From an uncultured Bacteroidales bacterium (lineage in GTDB: Bacteria; Bacteroidota; Bacteroidia; Bacteroidales; Paludibacteraceae): a stretch of 57,203 nt of DNA. Below, piece after piece: positions 1 to 8,326 of the stretch. Location of the stretch: positions 1 to 57,203 of the forward strand of contig CASFUX010000163.1 in assembly GCA_949297975.1 (NCBI GenBank). Direction: 5' to 3'. Under the pieces are notes generated by a model. It was given only the letters and a program-made list of their open reading frames with translations. It was not told the DNA's origin and did not search any database. A program made the position numbers and the translations under genes. Each line of letters begins with the position of its first letter. Within the stretch, counting starts at the first letter, position 1.

Positions 1-1
1 A

Positions 2-502
2 ATCCAGTCCGGCTACGGGCGCAGCGGGCGGTTCTTCGCCCACCAGTACGCCGGCATCCGCCCCGACCTCATCACCGTGGCCAAGGGCATGGGCAACGGC
101 TTCCCGGTGGGGGGCGTGCTCATCAGCCCCATGTTCAAGCCCGTGTATGGAATGCTCGGCACCACTTTTGGCGGCAACCACCTGGCCTGCGCCGCCGCGT
201 TGGCCGTGCTCGACACCATCAAGGAAGAACATTTGGTGGACAATGCCGCCGCCGTGGGCAGCTACTTGTTGGACGAGTTGAAAAAGATACCGCAGATAAA
301 GGAAGTGCGGGGACAGGGATTGATGATTGGGCTGGAGTTTGAACAACCCATCAAGGAGTTGCGCGGCCGCCTGCTGTTCGACAAGCACATCTTTACCGGT
401 GTGAGCGGCATGAACACCATCCGCCTGTTGCCGCCGCTGTGCCTCACCATGGCCGAAGCCGATGAGTTCCTCGCCGCCTTGCGGGAAATGCAATGCTGCT
501 AA
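2..502 (+). CDS. argD: Acetylornithine aminotransferase (ArgD-like), 5'-truncated by window edge
   Basis: Class III PLP-dependent aminotransferase that converts N-acetylglutamate semialdehyde and glutamate to N-acetylornithine in arginine synthesis (cytoplasm). The reading frame is open from base 2, so the start lies outside the window. About 166 C-terminal residues are present. The first residues, QSGYGRSGRFFAHQYAGI, lead into TVAKGMGNGFPVGGV; the lysine in VAKGMGNG is the expected PLP Schiff-base lysine. TTFGGNHLACAAALAVLD is the typical class III phosphate-binding stretch. The end MQCC precedes TAA. Specificity for acetylornithine rather than succinylornithine or ornithine is inferred from resemblance to Bacteroidota ArgD proteins; the missing N-terminus prevents a firmer call. 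Confidence 0.87.
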   Translation: MQSGYGRSGRFFAHQYAGIRPDLITVAKGMGNGFPVGGVLISPMFKPVYGMLGTTFGGNHLACAAALAVLDTIKEEHLVDNAAAVGSYLLDELKKIPQIKEVRGQGLMIGLEFEQPIKELRGRLLFDKHIFTGVSGMNTIRLLPPLCLTMAEADEFLAALREMQCC

Positions 503-515
503 TAATGGGGTGAAA

Positions 516-1310
516 ATGCGTTTCCCCGCTTTCATATCATGCCTCGTGTGGTGCGTGTTGGCGTTCGGACAACCGGCGACAGCTCCAACGGCTGGCGGAC
601 GTGCTTGGCAGAAGGTGACATTGGCCGATGGCACGGTGTACGTCGGTGTGCCGTTGGCGGAAAACGACCTTGTCCTGATGTTGCAGACGGCCGATGGCAA
701 CCGAGTACAAGTACAGAAAGATGACATCGCGGCGCGGGCATTCGCCACGGTGGCGGAAGTGCCGGACACGGCTCCCGCCAAGAACCAGGAAGCCACGATG
801 CAGGCAGACGATGGCCGCTTTGCCATGATGATCGAGGTGGGCGGTGGCACGTCTTTCTCGCGAAACAGCTACGGATGGGTGCCGGCCATGCAGGCATCGT
901 GGGCGCTCGGTGTGCGCGACGTGGCGTGGACGGGCACGTTTGCGGGCGTGGGCATCGGTTACAACTTGTGTTTGGCCGATCGGTCGGACGAAGGGTCTAT
1001 CCACCTCCTGCCGCTGTTCGCCCGCTTGCACAGCACCATCGGGCGGCACGTTACTGCCCCTTATGTGGAGCTGGATGCGGGGTATGCTTTCAGCTTTCAC
1101 CCCGACATCAATGGGGGGATGCTGCTGCGGCTGTCGGCGGGAGTGGCACGCCGGTTTTCGTCCCGCACGGCTTTCTATGCGGGCGTTTACGGCAGTCTGC
1201 AAGGCTTGTCGGGCGACCTGCGTGACATAGACCCCTGGGGCGATTACTTCACCTACCACGGCCACACCCTGACCCAGCAGGCCGGGGTGAAAGTGGCGTT
1301 GAGGTTTTAA
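516..1310 (+). CDS. Probable outer-membrane beta-barrel protein with signal peptide
   Basis: I do not recognise a named family. The start ATG at 516 is chosen because it begins a clean signal peptide (MRFPAFISCLVWCVLAFG followed by QPATA); an upstream in-frame ATG at 462 would overlap argD and spoil it. The mature part (about 240 residues) begins with a short segment DGTVYVGVPLAENDLVLM resembling small beta modules. It continues with alternating aromatic/glycine strands (VGIGYNLCLADRS, YVELDAGYAFSF, AFYAGVYGSLQGL) and ends in VKVALRF. A terminal phenylalanine is the usual end of an outer-membrane barrel. The gene begins 13 bp after argD, so it may share its transcript. Function unknown. Confidence 0.62.
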   Translation: MRFPAFISCLVWCVLAFGQPATAPTAGGRAWQKVTLADGTVYVGVPLAENDLVLMLQTADGNRVQVQKDDIAARAFATVAEVPDTAPAKNQEATMQADDGRFAMMIEVGGGTSFSRNSYGWVPAMQASWALGVRDVAWTGTFAGVGIGYNLCLADRSDEGSIHLLPLFARLHSTIGRHVTAPYVELDAGYAFSFHPDINGGMLLRLSAGVARRFSSRTAFYAGVYGSLQGLSGDLRDIDPWGDYFTYHGHTLTQQAGVKVALRF

Positions 1311-1414
1311 GGGCAGAAGAGAGGAGTGAGAGGCAAGAAGACGGGAATGGTGTCTGGAAGGTAAGGAGGAAAAAGGTGAAAGTAAAAAGGTAAAAGTAAA
1401 AAGATGAAAAGTTC

Positions 1415-1459
1415 AAGGCCAACGGCCTTGTGGCGTTCAGCGTAGGGCAACGCCCTACG
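1415..1459. repeat. REP-A dispersed palindromic repeat, copy 1
   Basis: The element has two perfect hairpins: AAGGCCAACGGCCTT at 1415-1429 and CGTAGGGCAACGCCCTACG at 1441-1459, joined by a 11-base linker. The same 45-bp layout recurs near 13970, 28222, 29558, 30559 (decayed) and 36078, in both orientations and always between genes. The rest of the 1311-1540 gap holds A-rich sequence and a copy of another common dispersed motif (AAATCTGCGCAAATCTGCG, 1471-1489). No gene is seen in the gap. Confidence 0.85.
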
Positions 1460-1540
1460 GATAGAAGCAAGAAATCTGCGCAAATCTGCGTTATCTGCGG
1501 GAACGTATAATCCGTGTGCTAACAATTTGAAAACTGAAAT

Positions 1541-4500
1541 TTGAAATATAAAATGATCCACTTCTTTCAAACTTCCGACCGGCACATCTACGCCGTGCAA
1601 TCGGGCCGCGCATTGGCGGACGAGGACATCCAGAAACTGACCTGGCTTTTCAGCGGGGCGCAGCTGCTGCCCGCGCAGATGGTGGAGGGGGCTTTCATCG
1701 GCCCGCGCCGTGAAATGATTACGCCTTGGAGTACGAATGCCGTCGAAATCACCCAGAACATGGGCATCGACGGCATTGTGCGTATCGAGGAATTTGTGCC
1801 GTCCGCGCCCGGCGGGGAGCATGACCCCATGCTGCAACGCTGCTACGACAATGGGCTGGGGCAGGACATCTTCACCATTGACAAGCAGCCCGATCCCATC
1901 GTGTATATCGATGACATCGCTGCTTACAACGAGCAGGAGGGGCTGGCCTTGAGCACGGAGGAAATCGCCTACCTCAACAGCGTGAGCGAGAAGCTGGGGC
2001 GCAAGCTGACGGACAGCGAGGTGTTTGGTTTCTCGCAGGTGAACTCCGAGCATTGCCGTCACAAGATATTCGGGGGCAAATTCATCATCGACGGCGAGGA
2101 AAAGCCCGATTCGCTCTTTGCCCTCATCAAGAAGACATCGGCCACCAACCTGAACAGGCTCGTCTCGGCCTACAAGGACAACGTGGCTTTCAACGAGGGT
2201 CCCGTCATCGAGCAGTTCGCTCCCCGGCGGGGGGACACGTCGGACTTTTTCCGCACGAAGAAGATAGAATCGGTGCTCTCGCTTAAGGCCGAAACGCATA
2301 ACTTTCCCACCACCGTGGAACCGTTCAATGGCGCGGCCACGGGCACGGGCGGTGAAATACGCGACCGCCTCGGGGGCGGCAAGGCCAGCCTGCCCATTGC
2401 CGGTACGGCGGTGTACATGACGAGTTATCCGCGTCCAGCCTCCCAAGGAGAGGATGTGGATGACCAAGGTAATCCCAAAGCCTCCCCCTCGGGGGGAGGT
2501 ATGGAGGGGGTCAGGCAGTGGGAACAATACACCACTCCCCGCCCCTGGCTGTACCAGACGCCGGAGCAAATCCTCATCAAGGCATCGAACGGGGCATCGG
2601 ACTTCGGAAATAAATTCGGTCAGCCGCTCATCTGCGGTTCGCTGCTTACCTTTGAACACGAAGAAAACGGCAAAACCTATGGCTACGACAAAGTCATCAT
2701 GCTGGCCGGGGGCGTGGGCTACGCCAAAAAGGCCGATGCGCTGAAGGGCACGCCCGAGCCGGGTGAGAAAATCGTGGTCATGGGTGGCGACAACTACCGC
2801 ATCGGCATGGGCGGCGGCGCGGTGTCGTCGGTGGATACGGGGCAGTATGCCAACGCCATCGAGCTGAACGCCGTGCAACGTGCCAACCCGGAAATGCAGA
2901 AGCGCGTGGCCAACGTCATCCGCACGCTGGCCGAAAGCGATGACAACCCCATTGTGTCCATACACGACCACGGTGCGGGCGGGCATCTCAACTGCTTGTC
3001 TGAACTGGTGGAAACTACCGGCGGGCACATCGACATGTCGAAGCTGCCCATCGGCGACCCCACGTTGAGTGCCAAGGAAATCATCGGCAACGAAAGCCAG
3101 GAGCGCATGGGCTTCCTGCTCCGCGAAAAGGACGTGGAACGGGTGCAACGCCTGGCCGAACGCGAACGCGCCCCGATGTACGTGGTGGGCGAAACCACCG
3201 GCGACATGCAGTTTGTGTTCACAAAACCAGACGGGGAGGCTCCCATCAACATGCAACTGAGCGACTTCTTCGGCAATCCGCCCCGCACGGTCATTACAGA
3301 CAATACGGTGGAAGAACATTTCGCCCCCGTGGATGGTGATGAGGAAAAACTGCTGGACTACCTGCGCCAGGTGCTGCAAGTGGAGTCCGTGGCATGCAAG
3401 GACTGGCTGACGAACAAGGTGGACCGCTCCGTGACCGGCAAGATAGCCCGCCAGCAGTGCGTGGGCGCGATACAGTTGCCCTTGGCCGACCTCGGCGCGG
3501 TGGCACTCGACTACCGCGGACGCAGTGGCATTGCCACCTCCATAGGGCATGCGCCCCTCGTGGCCTTGGCCGACCCCGCCGCCGGTTCGGTCATGGCGGT
3601 GGCCGAAGCCCTCACCAACATCGTGTGGGCACCCTTGGCCGACGGCCTGCGTAGCGTGTCGCTCAGTGCCAACTGGATGTGGCCGTGCAAGAACCCCGGC
3701 GAAGACGCCCGCCTCTACCGGGCCGTGGAAGCGTGCAGCGACTTTGCCTGCGCCTTGGGCATCAACATACCCACCGGCAAGGACAGCCTCTCCATGACAC
3801 AGAAGTACGGGGAAAAGAAGGTGTTCTCGCCCGGCACGGTCATCATTTCCGCCGGGGCGGAAGTGGCCGACGTTACCCGAATCGTCACCCCCGACCTGAA
3901 GGACGTGCCCGACTCGTACATCTACTACATCGACTTCTCGTTCGATGCCCATAAGCTGGGCGGCTCGGTGCTGGCGCAAGTGCTGGGACGCATTGGCGAC
4001 GAAGTGCCCACCGTGCGCGACGCGGAATACTTCGCGGAAGCCTTCAACGCCCTGCAGGAACTCATCGGCAAAGGGCTGGTATTGGCGGGACACGACATTT
4101 CCGAAGGCGGCCTCATCACCGCCCTGCTTGAAATGTGCTTCCCCAACACCAAGGGCGGCCTGCACGTGAAGCTGGACGACCTGGCCGAACACTCCCTGCT
4201 GCACATCCTCTTTGCCGAAAACCCCGGCGTGCTCATTCAGGTGAAGAACCACAAGGCGGTGGAACGGATTCTCATGGAGCATGAAATCGGCTTTGTCCGC
4301 ATAGCGCAGCCCATAGCCGAACGCCGCCTCGAAGTGCACAAGAAGAAATCGGCCTATGCTTTCGCTATCGATGAGTTGCGCGACCTGTGGTACCGCTCGT
4401 CCTACCTGCTCGACCGCCGCCAAAGTGGCGAGCAGTGTGCCGCCGCCCGCTACGCCAACTACAAGGAACAGCCGTTGGAATTCAAATATGCGGACACGTT

Positions 4501-5305
4501 CCGGGGCAAACTGTCGCAGTTCAACCTCTCGCCCGACCGCCAGCCGAGCGGCGTGCGTGCCGCCATCATCCGCGAAAAAGGGACGAACGGCGAGCGTGAA
4601 ATGGCCTATGCCCTCTACCTGGCGGGCTTCGACGTGAAGGACGTGCACATGACCGACCTCGCATCGGGCCGCGAGACGCTGGACGATGTGAACATGATTG
4701 TGTTCTGTGGCGGCTTCTCCAACTCCGACGTGCTCGGCTCGGCCACAGGATGGGCAGGTGGTTTCCTGTACAACGAAAAGGCCAAGACCGCCCTCGACCG
4801 CTTCTATGCCCGTCCCGATACGCTCAGCCTCGGCATCTGCAACGGTTGCCAGCTGATGATTGAGCTGGGTCTCGTCACGCCCGAACACGATGTGAAGCCC
4901 CGCATGTTGCACAACGTGTCGCACAAGTTCGAGTCCGAGTTCGTTACCGTGGCCATCCCGGATAACCACTCCGTCATGTTCGGCTCGCTCTCCGGCAGCA
5001 AGCTCGGCATCTGGGTGGCGCACGGCGAAGGCCGCTTCAGTCTGCCCAAGGAAGAGGAAGCCTACCACATCGTGGCCAAGTACAACCACACGGGCTACCC
5101 CGCCAACCCCAACGGGTCCGATTACGACGTGGCGGGTCTTTGCTCGGCCGACGGTCGCCACCTGGCCATGATGCCGCACCTCGAACGCGCCATCTTCCCG
5201 TGGCAATGCGCCCACTATCCCGCCGACCGCCGCAACAGCGACCAAATCACCCCGTGGGTGGAAGCCTTCGTCAACGCCCGCCGCTGGGTGGAGCGGAACA
5301 GGTAA
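1541..5305 (+). CDS. purL: Phosphoribosylformylglycinamidine synthase, single-chain PurL
   Basis: Makes FGAM from FGAR, glutamine and ATP in de novo purine synthesis (cytoplasm). About 1254 residues, the long single-chain type. The N-terminal PurS-like part is followed by the ATP-binding synthase domains (GFSQVNSEHCRHKIFGGKF; LKAETHNFPTTVEPFNGA; ASNGASDFGNKFGQPLICG; SIHDHGAGGHLNCLSELVE). The C-terminal glutamine amidotransferase has the nucleophile cysteine in LGICNGCQLMIELG and His/Glu in MMPHLERAIFPW (the family usually has MPHPER, so Pro to Leu is a small oddity). The ATG at 1553 (MIHFFQTSDR) matches the family start better than 1541. Residues about 299-326 are an in-frame insert encoded by a palindromic intergenic repeat, absent from relatives, which go almost directly from MTSYPR to WLYQTP. 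Confidence 0.96.
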   Translation: MKYKMIHFFQTSDRHIYAVQSGRALADEDIQKLTWLFSGAQLLPAQMVEGAFIGPRREMITPWSTNAVEITQNMGIDGIVRIEEFVPSAPGGEHDPMLQRCYDNGLGQDIFTIDKQPDPIVYIDDIAAYNEQEGLALSTEEIAYLNSVSEKLGRKLTDSEVFGFSQVNSEHCRHKIFGGKFIIDGEEKPDSLFALIKKTSATNLNRLVSAYKDNVAFNEGPVIEQFAPRRGDTSDFFRTKKIESVLSLKAETHNFPTTVEPFNGAATGTGGEIRDRLGGGKASLPIAGTAVYMTSYPRPASQGEDVDDQGNPKASPSGGGMEGVRQWEQYTTPRPWLYQTPEQILIKASNGASDFGNKFGQPLICGSLLTFEHEENGKTYGYDKVIMLAGGVGYAKKADALKGTPEPGEKIVVMGGDNYRIGMGGGAVSSVDTGQYANAIELNAVQRANPEMQKRVANVIRTLAESDDNPIVSIHDHGAGGHLNCLSELVETTGGHIDMSKLPIGDPTLSAKEIIGNESQERMGFLLREKDVERVQRLAERERAPMYVVGETTGDMQFVFTKPDGEAPINMQLSDFFGNPPRTVITDNTVEEHFAPVDGDEEKLLDYLRQVLQVESVACKDWLTNKVDRSVTGKIARQQCVGAIQLPLADLGAVALDYRGRSGIATSIGHAPLVALADPAAGSVMAVAEALTNIVWAPLADGLRSVSLSANWMWPCKNPGEDARLYRAVEACSDFACALGINIPTGKDSLSMTQKYGEKKVFSPGTVIISAGAEVADVTRIVTPDLKDVPDSYIYYIDFSFDAHKLGGSVLAQVLGRIGDEVPTVRDAEYFAEAFNALQELIGKGLVLAGHDISEGGLITALLEMCFPNTKGGLHVKLDDLAEHSLLHILFAENPGVLIQVKNHKAVERILMEHEIGFVRIAQPIAERRLEVHKKKSAYAFAIDELRDLWYRSSYLLDRRQSGEQCAAARYANYKEQPLEFKYADTFRGKLSQFNLSPDRQPSGVRAAIIREKGTNGEREMAYALYLAGFDVKDVHMTDLASGRETLDDVNMIVFCGGFSNSDVLGSATGWAGGFLYNEKAKTALDRFYARPDTLSLGICNGCQLMIELGLVTPEHDVKPRMLHNVSHKFESEFVTVAIPDNHSVMFGSLSGSKLGIWVAHGEGRFSLPKEEEAYHIVAKYNHTGYPANPNGSDYDVAGLCSADGRHLAMMPHLERAIFPWQCAHYPADRRNSDQITPWVEAFVNARRWVERNR
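2437..2518. repeat. REP-C palindromic repeat pair inserted in frame within purL
   Basis: The left part, CTCCCAAGGAGAGGATGTG, nearly matches the intergenic copy at 35057-35075 (CTCCCAAGGAGGGGATGTG). The right part, AGCCTCCCCCTCGGGGGGAGG, is a self-complementary hairpin that matches AGCCTCCCCTTGGGGAGG near 35115. The two face each other as in the 35042-35143 copy, with a shorter spacer. The encoded residues (ASQGEDVDDQGNPK and on through SPSGGGMEGVRQ) are low-complexity and interrupt an otherwise conserved PurL region without breaking the frame. Confidence 0.78.
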
Positions 5306-5335
5306 TGCCACCCCCAGCCCCTAAAGGGGAGCATA
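5306..5335. repeat. Partial REP-C-like repeat after purL
   Basis: CCACCCCCAGCCCCTAAAGG with the following GGAG forms a short C-rich/G-rich hairpin directly behind the purL stop. It resembles the CCAACCCCCTGAAGGGGG element near 34372. It is probably a single decayed half of the REP-C pair. Confidence 0.5.
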
Positions 5336-5346
5336 TATAGCCAAGC

Positions 5347-5397
5347 GGGACACTTGGATTAGAGTACTTTAATCCAAGTGCCCCGTATGTTTTTTGT
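5347..5397 (+). terminator. Probable purL terminator
   Basis: CACTTGGATTA (5351-5361) pairs perfectly with TAATCCAAGTG (5370-5380). The stem is extended by GGG/CCC outside a one-base bulge, and a T-rich stretch (GTATGTTTTTTG) follows. It stands about 45 bp after the purL stop. Confidence 0.7.
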
Positions 5398-5440
5398 TCT
5401 CTGCCACGTTGTCATTCCGATATCCAGAGGGGGTGACAAA

Positions 5441-5526
5441 ACTTACTATAGAAAGATTCTCCACTTACTATAGTAAGTTGCCCGACTTTCTATAGTATGT
5501 TTTGAAACTTTCTATAGTATGTTTTG
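5441..5526. repeat. Four CTATAG palindromic sites at exact 22-bp spacing
   Basis: CTATAG cores lie at 5446-5451, 5468-5473, 5490-5495 and 5512-5517, so each start is exactly 22 bases after the last. Each core sits in an ACTTnCTATAGnAnGT-like palindrome. The third and fourth units share the identical 20-mer ACTTTCTATAGTATGTTTTG. The array lies between two convergent genes, so it is not placed as an ordinary promoter. The regular two-helical-turn period suggests cooperative protein binding (iteron- or operator-like). Confidence 0.75.
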
Positions 5527-5544
5527 GAGGGGTACTGGAATACA

Positions 5545-5584
5545 ACAAAAGCGGATCTTCTATTGAGAGAAAAACCGCTTTTGT
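5545..5584. terminator. Convergent terminator hairpin
   Basis: ACAAAAGCGG (5545-5554) pairs with CCGCTTTTGT (5575-5584) around a 20-base loop. It sits just beyond the stop of the minus-strand STAS-like gene, so it most likely ends that transcript, and it could also act on plus-strand read-through from purL. Confidence 0.55.
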
Positions 5585-5607
5585 TTGTATGTGTCAGTTA
5601 TTTTGGT

Positions 5608-5946
5608 TTATATCGTGGTCAAAAAGGCGGATAAACTTTCTATGTCGCTGAATGATTTCATTTCCGATTTGTCTTCATCGAATTTTCTTTTTTGGCTGCG
5701 TCCATGGCATACCGCGTCAAACATGGACTTGACCAAATCGCTCATGTTTACCATGCATATGTTCGCATATTCCGTCTTTATGTTATATAACTCATCGGCA
5801 AATGATCGCGACATGAAGGTTACATTGGAAAAGTCGAGCACTACTTCACTGTTGGCATCTTTGATGGCAACTCTTATCTTGTCAGCATTGGAGCGCGAAC
5901 GTATATCCGTGCTTATCAGTTCTGCAATCTTTATTGTCTTATTCAT
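5608..5946 (-). CDS. STAS-like protein (DUF4325 type)
   Basis: A 112-residue cytoplasmic protein. The core VVLDFSNVTFMSRSFADELY at about residues 35-54 matches the STAS-like DUF4325 signature, in which a beta strand leads into a loop with serines where STAS anti-sigma antagonists are phosphorylated. There is no membrane segment. The gene lies 26 bp behind the HATPase gene on the same strand and is almost certainly co-transcribed with it. By analogy with SpoIIAA/SpoIIAB-type pairs I infer that it is the partner or substrate of that ATPase; this is not shown by the sequence. The regulated process is unknown. Confidence 0.72.
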   Translation of the reverse strand: MNKTIKIAELISTDIRSRSNADKIRVAIKDANSEVVLDFSNVTFMSRSFADELYNIKTEYANICMVNMSDLVKSMFDAVCHGRSQKRKFDEDKSEMKSFSDIESLSAFLTTI

Positions 5947-5972
5947 GATTTTTGTTTTTTATTGAAAATTTA

Positions 5973-6878
5973 TCATTGGGTATATTTTGCATAGTCAAAT
6001 TCTTTTGGCACACAAACTGGTATTCTCATCAGGATAATTGTTCCATGCCAATTTATGTTGTCTGGGAGTTGGACATATTCACTCCCCTTGGCATCATGTC
6101 GATGGAACGCAGAACCTGAAAGCATGAAGAAAGAACCATTCAGCCCATCCACGAGCATTTGTTTCGATGATGAAATGCCGTATCCTCTGTTTTCCGTATT
6201 CGGAAGATTTTTGGTTGACTTTCCTTCGTTGGCTAATCTCAGAGCGATCGATTCATCTCCTTGTATTTTGTCTTGATACAACCCGAACTTAGCGTAACTT
6301 CCAAAGATTGTAATCCCGTCATCTGCCAAAACTAAATCTATGCACCCTTCTTTTTTCAGATATTGCGAAAAAATATAACCATAGCAACCACATGAATGCT
6401 CTTTCATGTTATCTACCAATTCTCCAAGCATATATGATAATGGAGAAACTATGCGACGGTCGGCATTACTCTGTTTTTCCATGATCCTTTGTAATATACT
6501 TTGAAGTCCATCCAAGTTTTCTTGCCTCAAGCTAAAGCGACATACAGGAAGATAGGTTTTTGTTGTATAAGTTTCTAATTTAGCTTTTATGTCTGTATCT
6601 TCGGCGATGAATAGAGGTTCGTCAAAGCAAACTAAATCAAGATAGTTTGAAATGTGGCTTGGCTTGTTTATGCATCGGATGTTTTTCTGACAGACTTGTT
6701 TGTATATGACCAAAGGAGCAAGAAAAAAGGGATGGAAAAAAGAAGTTTGTCCTAAATCCCAAATCCAATTATCCCTTTCCGTCTCGTCCATTTGGAAAAT
6801 AAGCCTAAAGAGATGGTTGAATGCACTTCCAATTCTTCCATCCTTGTCTACGTTTGGAATCTTTATTGTATCAACCAT
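5973..6878 (-). CDS. GHKL/HATPase-domain ATP-binding protein
   Basis: A 301-residue protein. The N-terminal half has no motif I recognise. The C-terminal half carries the Bergerat-fold ATP-binding boxes: LGELVDNMKEHS (N box, about residue 150), VLADDGITIFGSY (G1-like) and NRGYGISSSKQMLVDGL (G2-like, about residue 235). No histidine phosphoacceptor domain or membrane segment is visible, so this is not an ordinary sensor kinase; it resembles anti-sigma-type serine kinases or free-standing ATPases. It has its own promoter region (-7 box at 6924-6931 inside a palindrome) and a hairpin separates it from AbiH upstream. With the STAS-like gene it forms a two-gene unit. Confidence 0.72.
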   Translation of the reverse strand: MVDTIKIPNVDKDGRIGSAFNHLFRLIFQMDETERDNWIWDLGQTSFFHPFFLAPLVIYKQVCQKNIRCINKPSHISNYLDLVCFDEPLFIAEDTDIKAKLETYTTKTYLPVCRFSLRQENLDGLQSILQRIMEKQSNADRRIVSPLSYMLGELVDNMKEHSCGCYGYIFSQYLKKEGCIDLVLADDGITIFGSYAKFGLYQDKIQGDESIALRLANEGKSTKNLPNTENRGYGISSSKQMLVDGLNGSFFMLSGSAFHRHDAKGSEYVQLPDNINWHGTIILMRIPVCVPKEFDYAKYTQ

Positions 6879-6911
6879 ATCTTAAAAAATGTACGAAATT
6901 TATATGCTGTA

Positions 6912-6933
6912 CATAACTTTCTGCAAAGTTATG
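6912..6933 (-). promoter_or_regulatory. Promoter with palindromic operator for HATPase/STAS pair
   Basis: Read on the minus strand, CATAACTTTGC contains the -7 box TAACTTTG (complement at 6924-6931). A TTG lies about 20 bases upstream in TTGTGTTTATGATGG. The box is one arm of an inverted repeat (ATAACTTT / CAAAGTTAT, 6913-6932) with a 3-base centre. The HATPase start is about 45 bp downstream. A palindrome overlapping the -7 box suggests a repressor site; that part is inference. Confidence 0.55.
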
Positions 6934-6960
6934 TATTCACCATCATAAACACAACAAAAG

Positions 6961-6991
6961 CAGTGTGTTAATGACGTAATTTAACACACTG
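6961..6991 (-). terminator. Terminator of the helicase-AbiH transcript
   Basis: CAGTGTGTTAA (6961-6971) pairs perfectly with TTAACACACTG (6981-6991) over a 9-base loop. On the minus strand the hairpin is followed by CTTTTGTTGTG. It lies about 50 bp after the AbiH stop and before the HATPase promoter. Confidence 0.68.
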
Positions 6992-7037
6992 GAATTGGAT
7001 TTGATTTGTGTTTTGTTTGATAAATGACTACTTTGGG

Positions 7038-8318
7038 TCAATGTTTCTGCGGCAACGCTTCGCAGTCGCTGTGGTTCACCACTTTTGTGCGCAGTGCGTG
7101 CTTGTCATTGAAAGCGCGGGTGATGTTGGAGGCGATATCCATGTAATTGTCTTGCCCATCGCCGTTTTTGTAGTAAAAAGGCTTTATCGATACGCAATTG
7201 GGATGTTCGAAAAGGTAGTGGAGCAGGGTGCGGTCGGAATTTCCGCAGGAATGTCCGAATATATACACTTGATAAAGGGCAGATTCGACAAAGGATGAAA
7301 GTCGGGTATAGTTGTTGGTGAAAAGATATCGAACGGATTTGATGTTCTGCAAAAATAGATTGTCATTTGCCCGTTCCAATTCCTTGTAGTTTTCATCCAG
7401 TTCGTCCCCGTATCCGAAGATGATGGGATTATCTTTGTCATTCAACAATCCATGTATGTATATGCTATCTGGTTCACTGCTTGACCAACTACGCACATAG
7501 CCATGATAGGGGCTGTCTGTCTTGGTATAATTGAAATTCAAGAACAATATTCTTCTAGGATGTACCTGCATCAGTTCCAGATACTTCTTATTTAATATAT
7601 CTGTAATGTCCTTTTGTGTCATGTCTTTGCTTTGCTCCAATAATTCAACTTGCCATTCTGTCAAGGTGTCACTTCCTGTTTCTTGGGCCGCTTTTAACTG
7701 CTGTAAGTAACGCCATTCGTAATTATTCAATACCTCTTGCCCCATAGTAATAAAAACCGTGTATCTAAAATCTTCGATGATACAATCTCCGACATGGTCA
7801 GGATATTCAACTCTTTGTTTTTCTGTATATTTTGGCAAATAATCTTCCAAAGCATTTTTTATATCTTCAAATTCCCGGTTGAGTTTTTCTACAGCTTGGT
7901 GTCTTTCCTTTTCGTCTTGATGGGCTTTGATGCATTCTTTCAATTTTTGGTAATAGGCATTTTCAATATCCACCCAACCAACATTGTCATTGATTTCCGA
8001 TATGTATTCTAAAAACTTGTTTTTGATGGTAAATGAAATTATTCCTTCCTGGTCTTTAATGACCTCTTTCACTTTGTTGTAAGTATATGGCTGTTTCCCT
8101 GTAAGGAATACACGTGATAGCATTTGCTGGCCAGGTACGGAAATTTTTACAAAGTTGTTTTCAAAAGAAGGAGCATTTGTCGTACCGCAGGATGTCCCCA
8201 CACCATTCCACAACCAGTTTATGAAATCGCGATAAGAGGTGCGTAGACCATGTGCAAGGTCAAAACCATTTCCTATCAAGATAATGCGGTTGATGGGGCA
8301 TTGTTCTTTTATTTTCAT
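7038..8318 (-). CDS. abiH: AbiH-family abortive infection protein
   Basis: A 426-residue protein with the AbiH signature IILIGNGFDLAHGLRTSYRD near the N-terminus. It also has LFLNFNYTKTD (about residue 255), IYIHGLLNDKDNPIIFGYG and, near the C-terminus, YIFGHSCGNSDRTLLHYLF. This order (GNGxD, NFNYT, YIHG, FGHS) is diagnostic of AbiH, a phage abortive-infection family. The biochemical activity is not firmly known; the motif order parallels SIR2-like NADase domains. The start ATG at 8318 is 8 bp beyond the helicase stop, so the two are surely one transcript. I infer that they work as a two-component defence unit. Confidence 0.88.
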   Translation of the reverse strand: MKIKEQCPINRIILIGNGFDLAHGLRTSYRDFINWLWNGVGTSCGTTNAPSFENNFVKISVPGQQMLSRVFLTGKQPYTYNKVKEVIKDQEGIISFTIKNKFLEYISEINDNVGWVDIENAYYQKLKECIKAHQDEKERHQAVEKLNREFEDIKNALEDYLPKYTEKQRVEYPDHVGDCIIEDFRYTVFITMGQEVLNNYEWRYLQQLKAAQETGSDTLTEWQVELLEQSKDMTQKDITDILNKKYLELMQVHPRRILFLNFNYTKTDSPYHGYVRSWSSSEPDSIYIHGLLNDKDNPIIFGYGDELDENYKELERANDNLFLQNIKSVRYLFTNNYTRLSSFVESALYQVYIFGHSCGNSDRTLLHYLFEHPNCVSIKPFYYKNGDGQDNYMDIASNITRAFNDKHALRTKVVNHSDCEALPQKH

Positions 8319-8326
8319 GATATGTG

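Noticed and set aside
1307..5311. Very long minus-strand open frame opposite purL
   Set aside because: It mirrors purL codons in GC-rich DNA, has no family motifs, and purL itself is beyond doubt.
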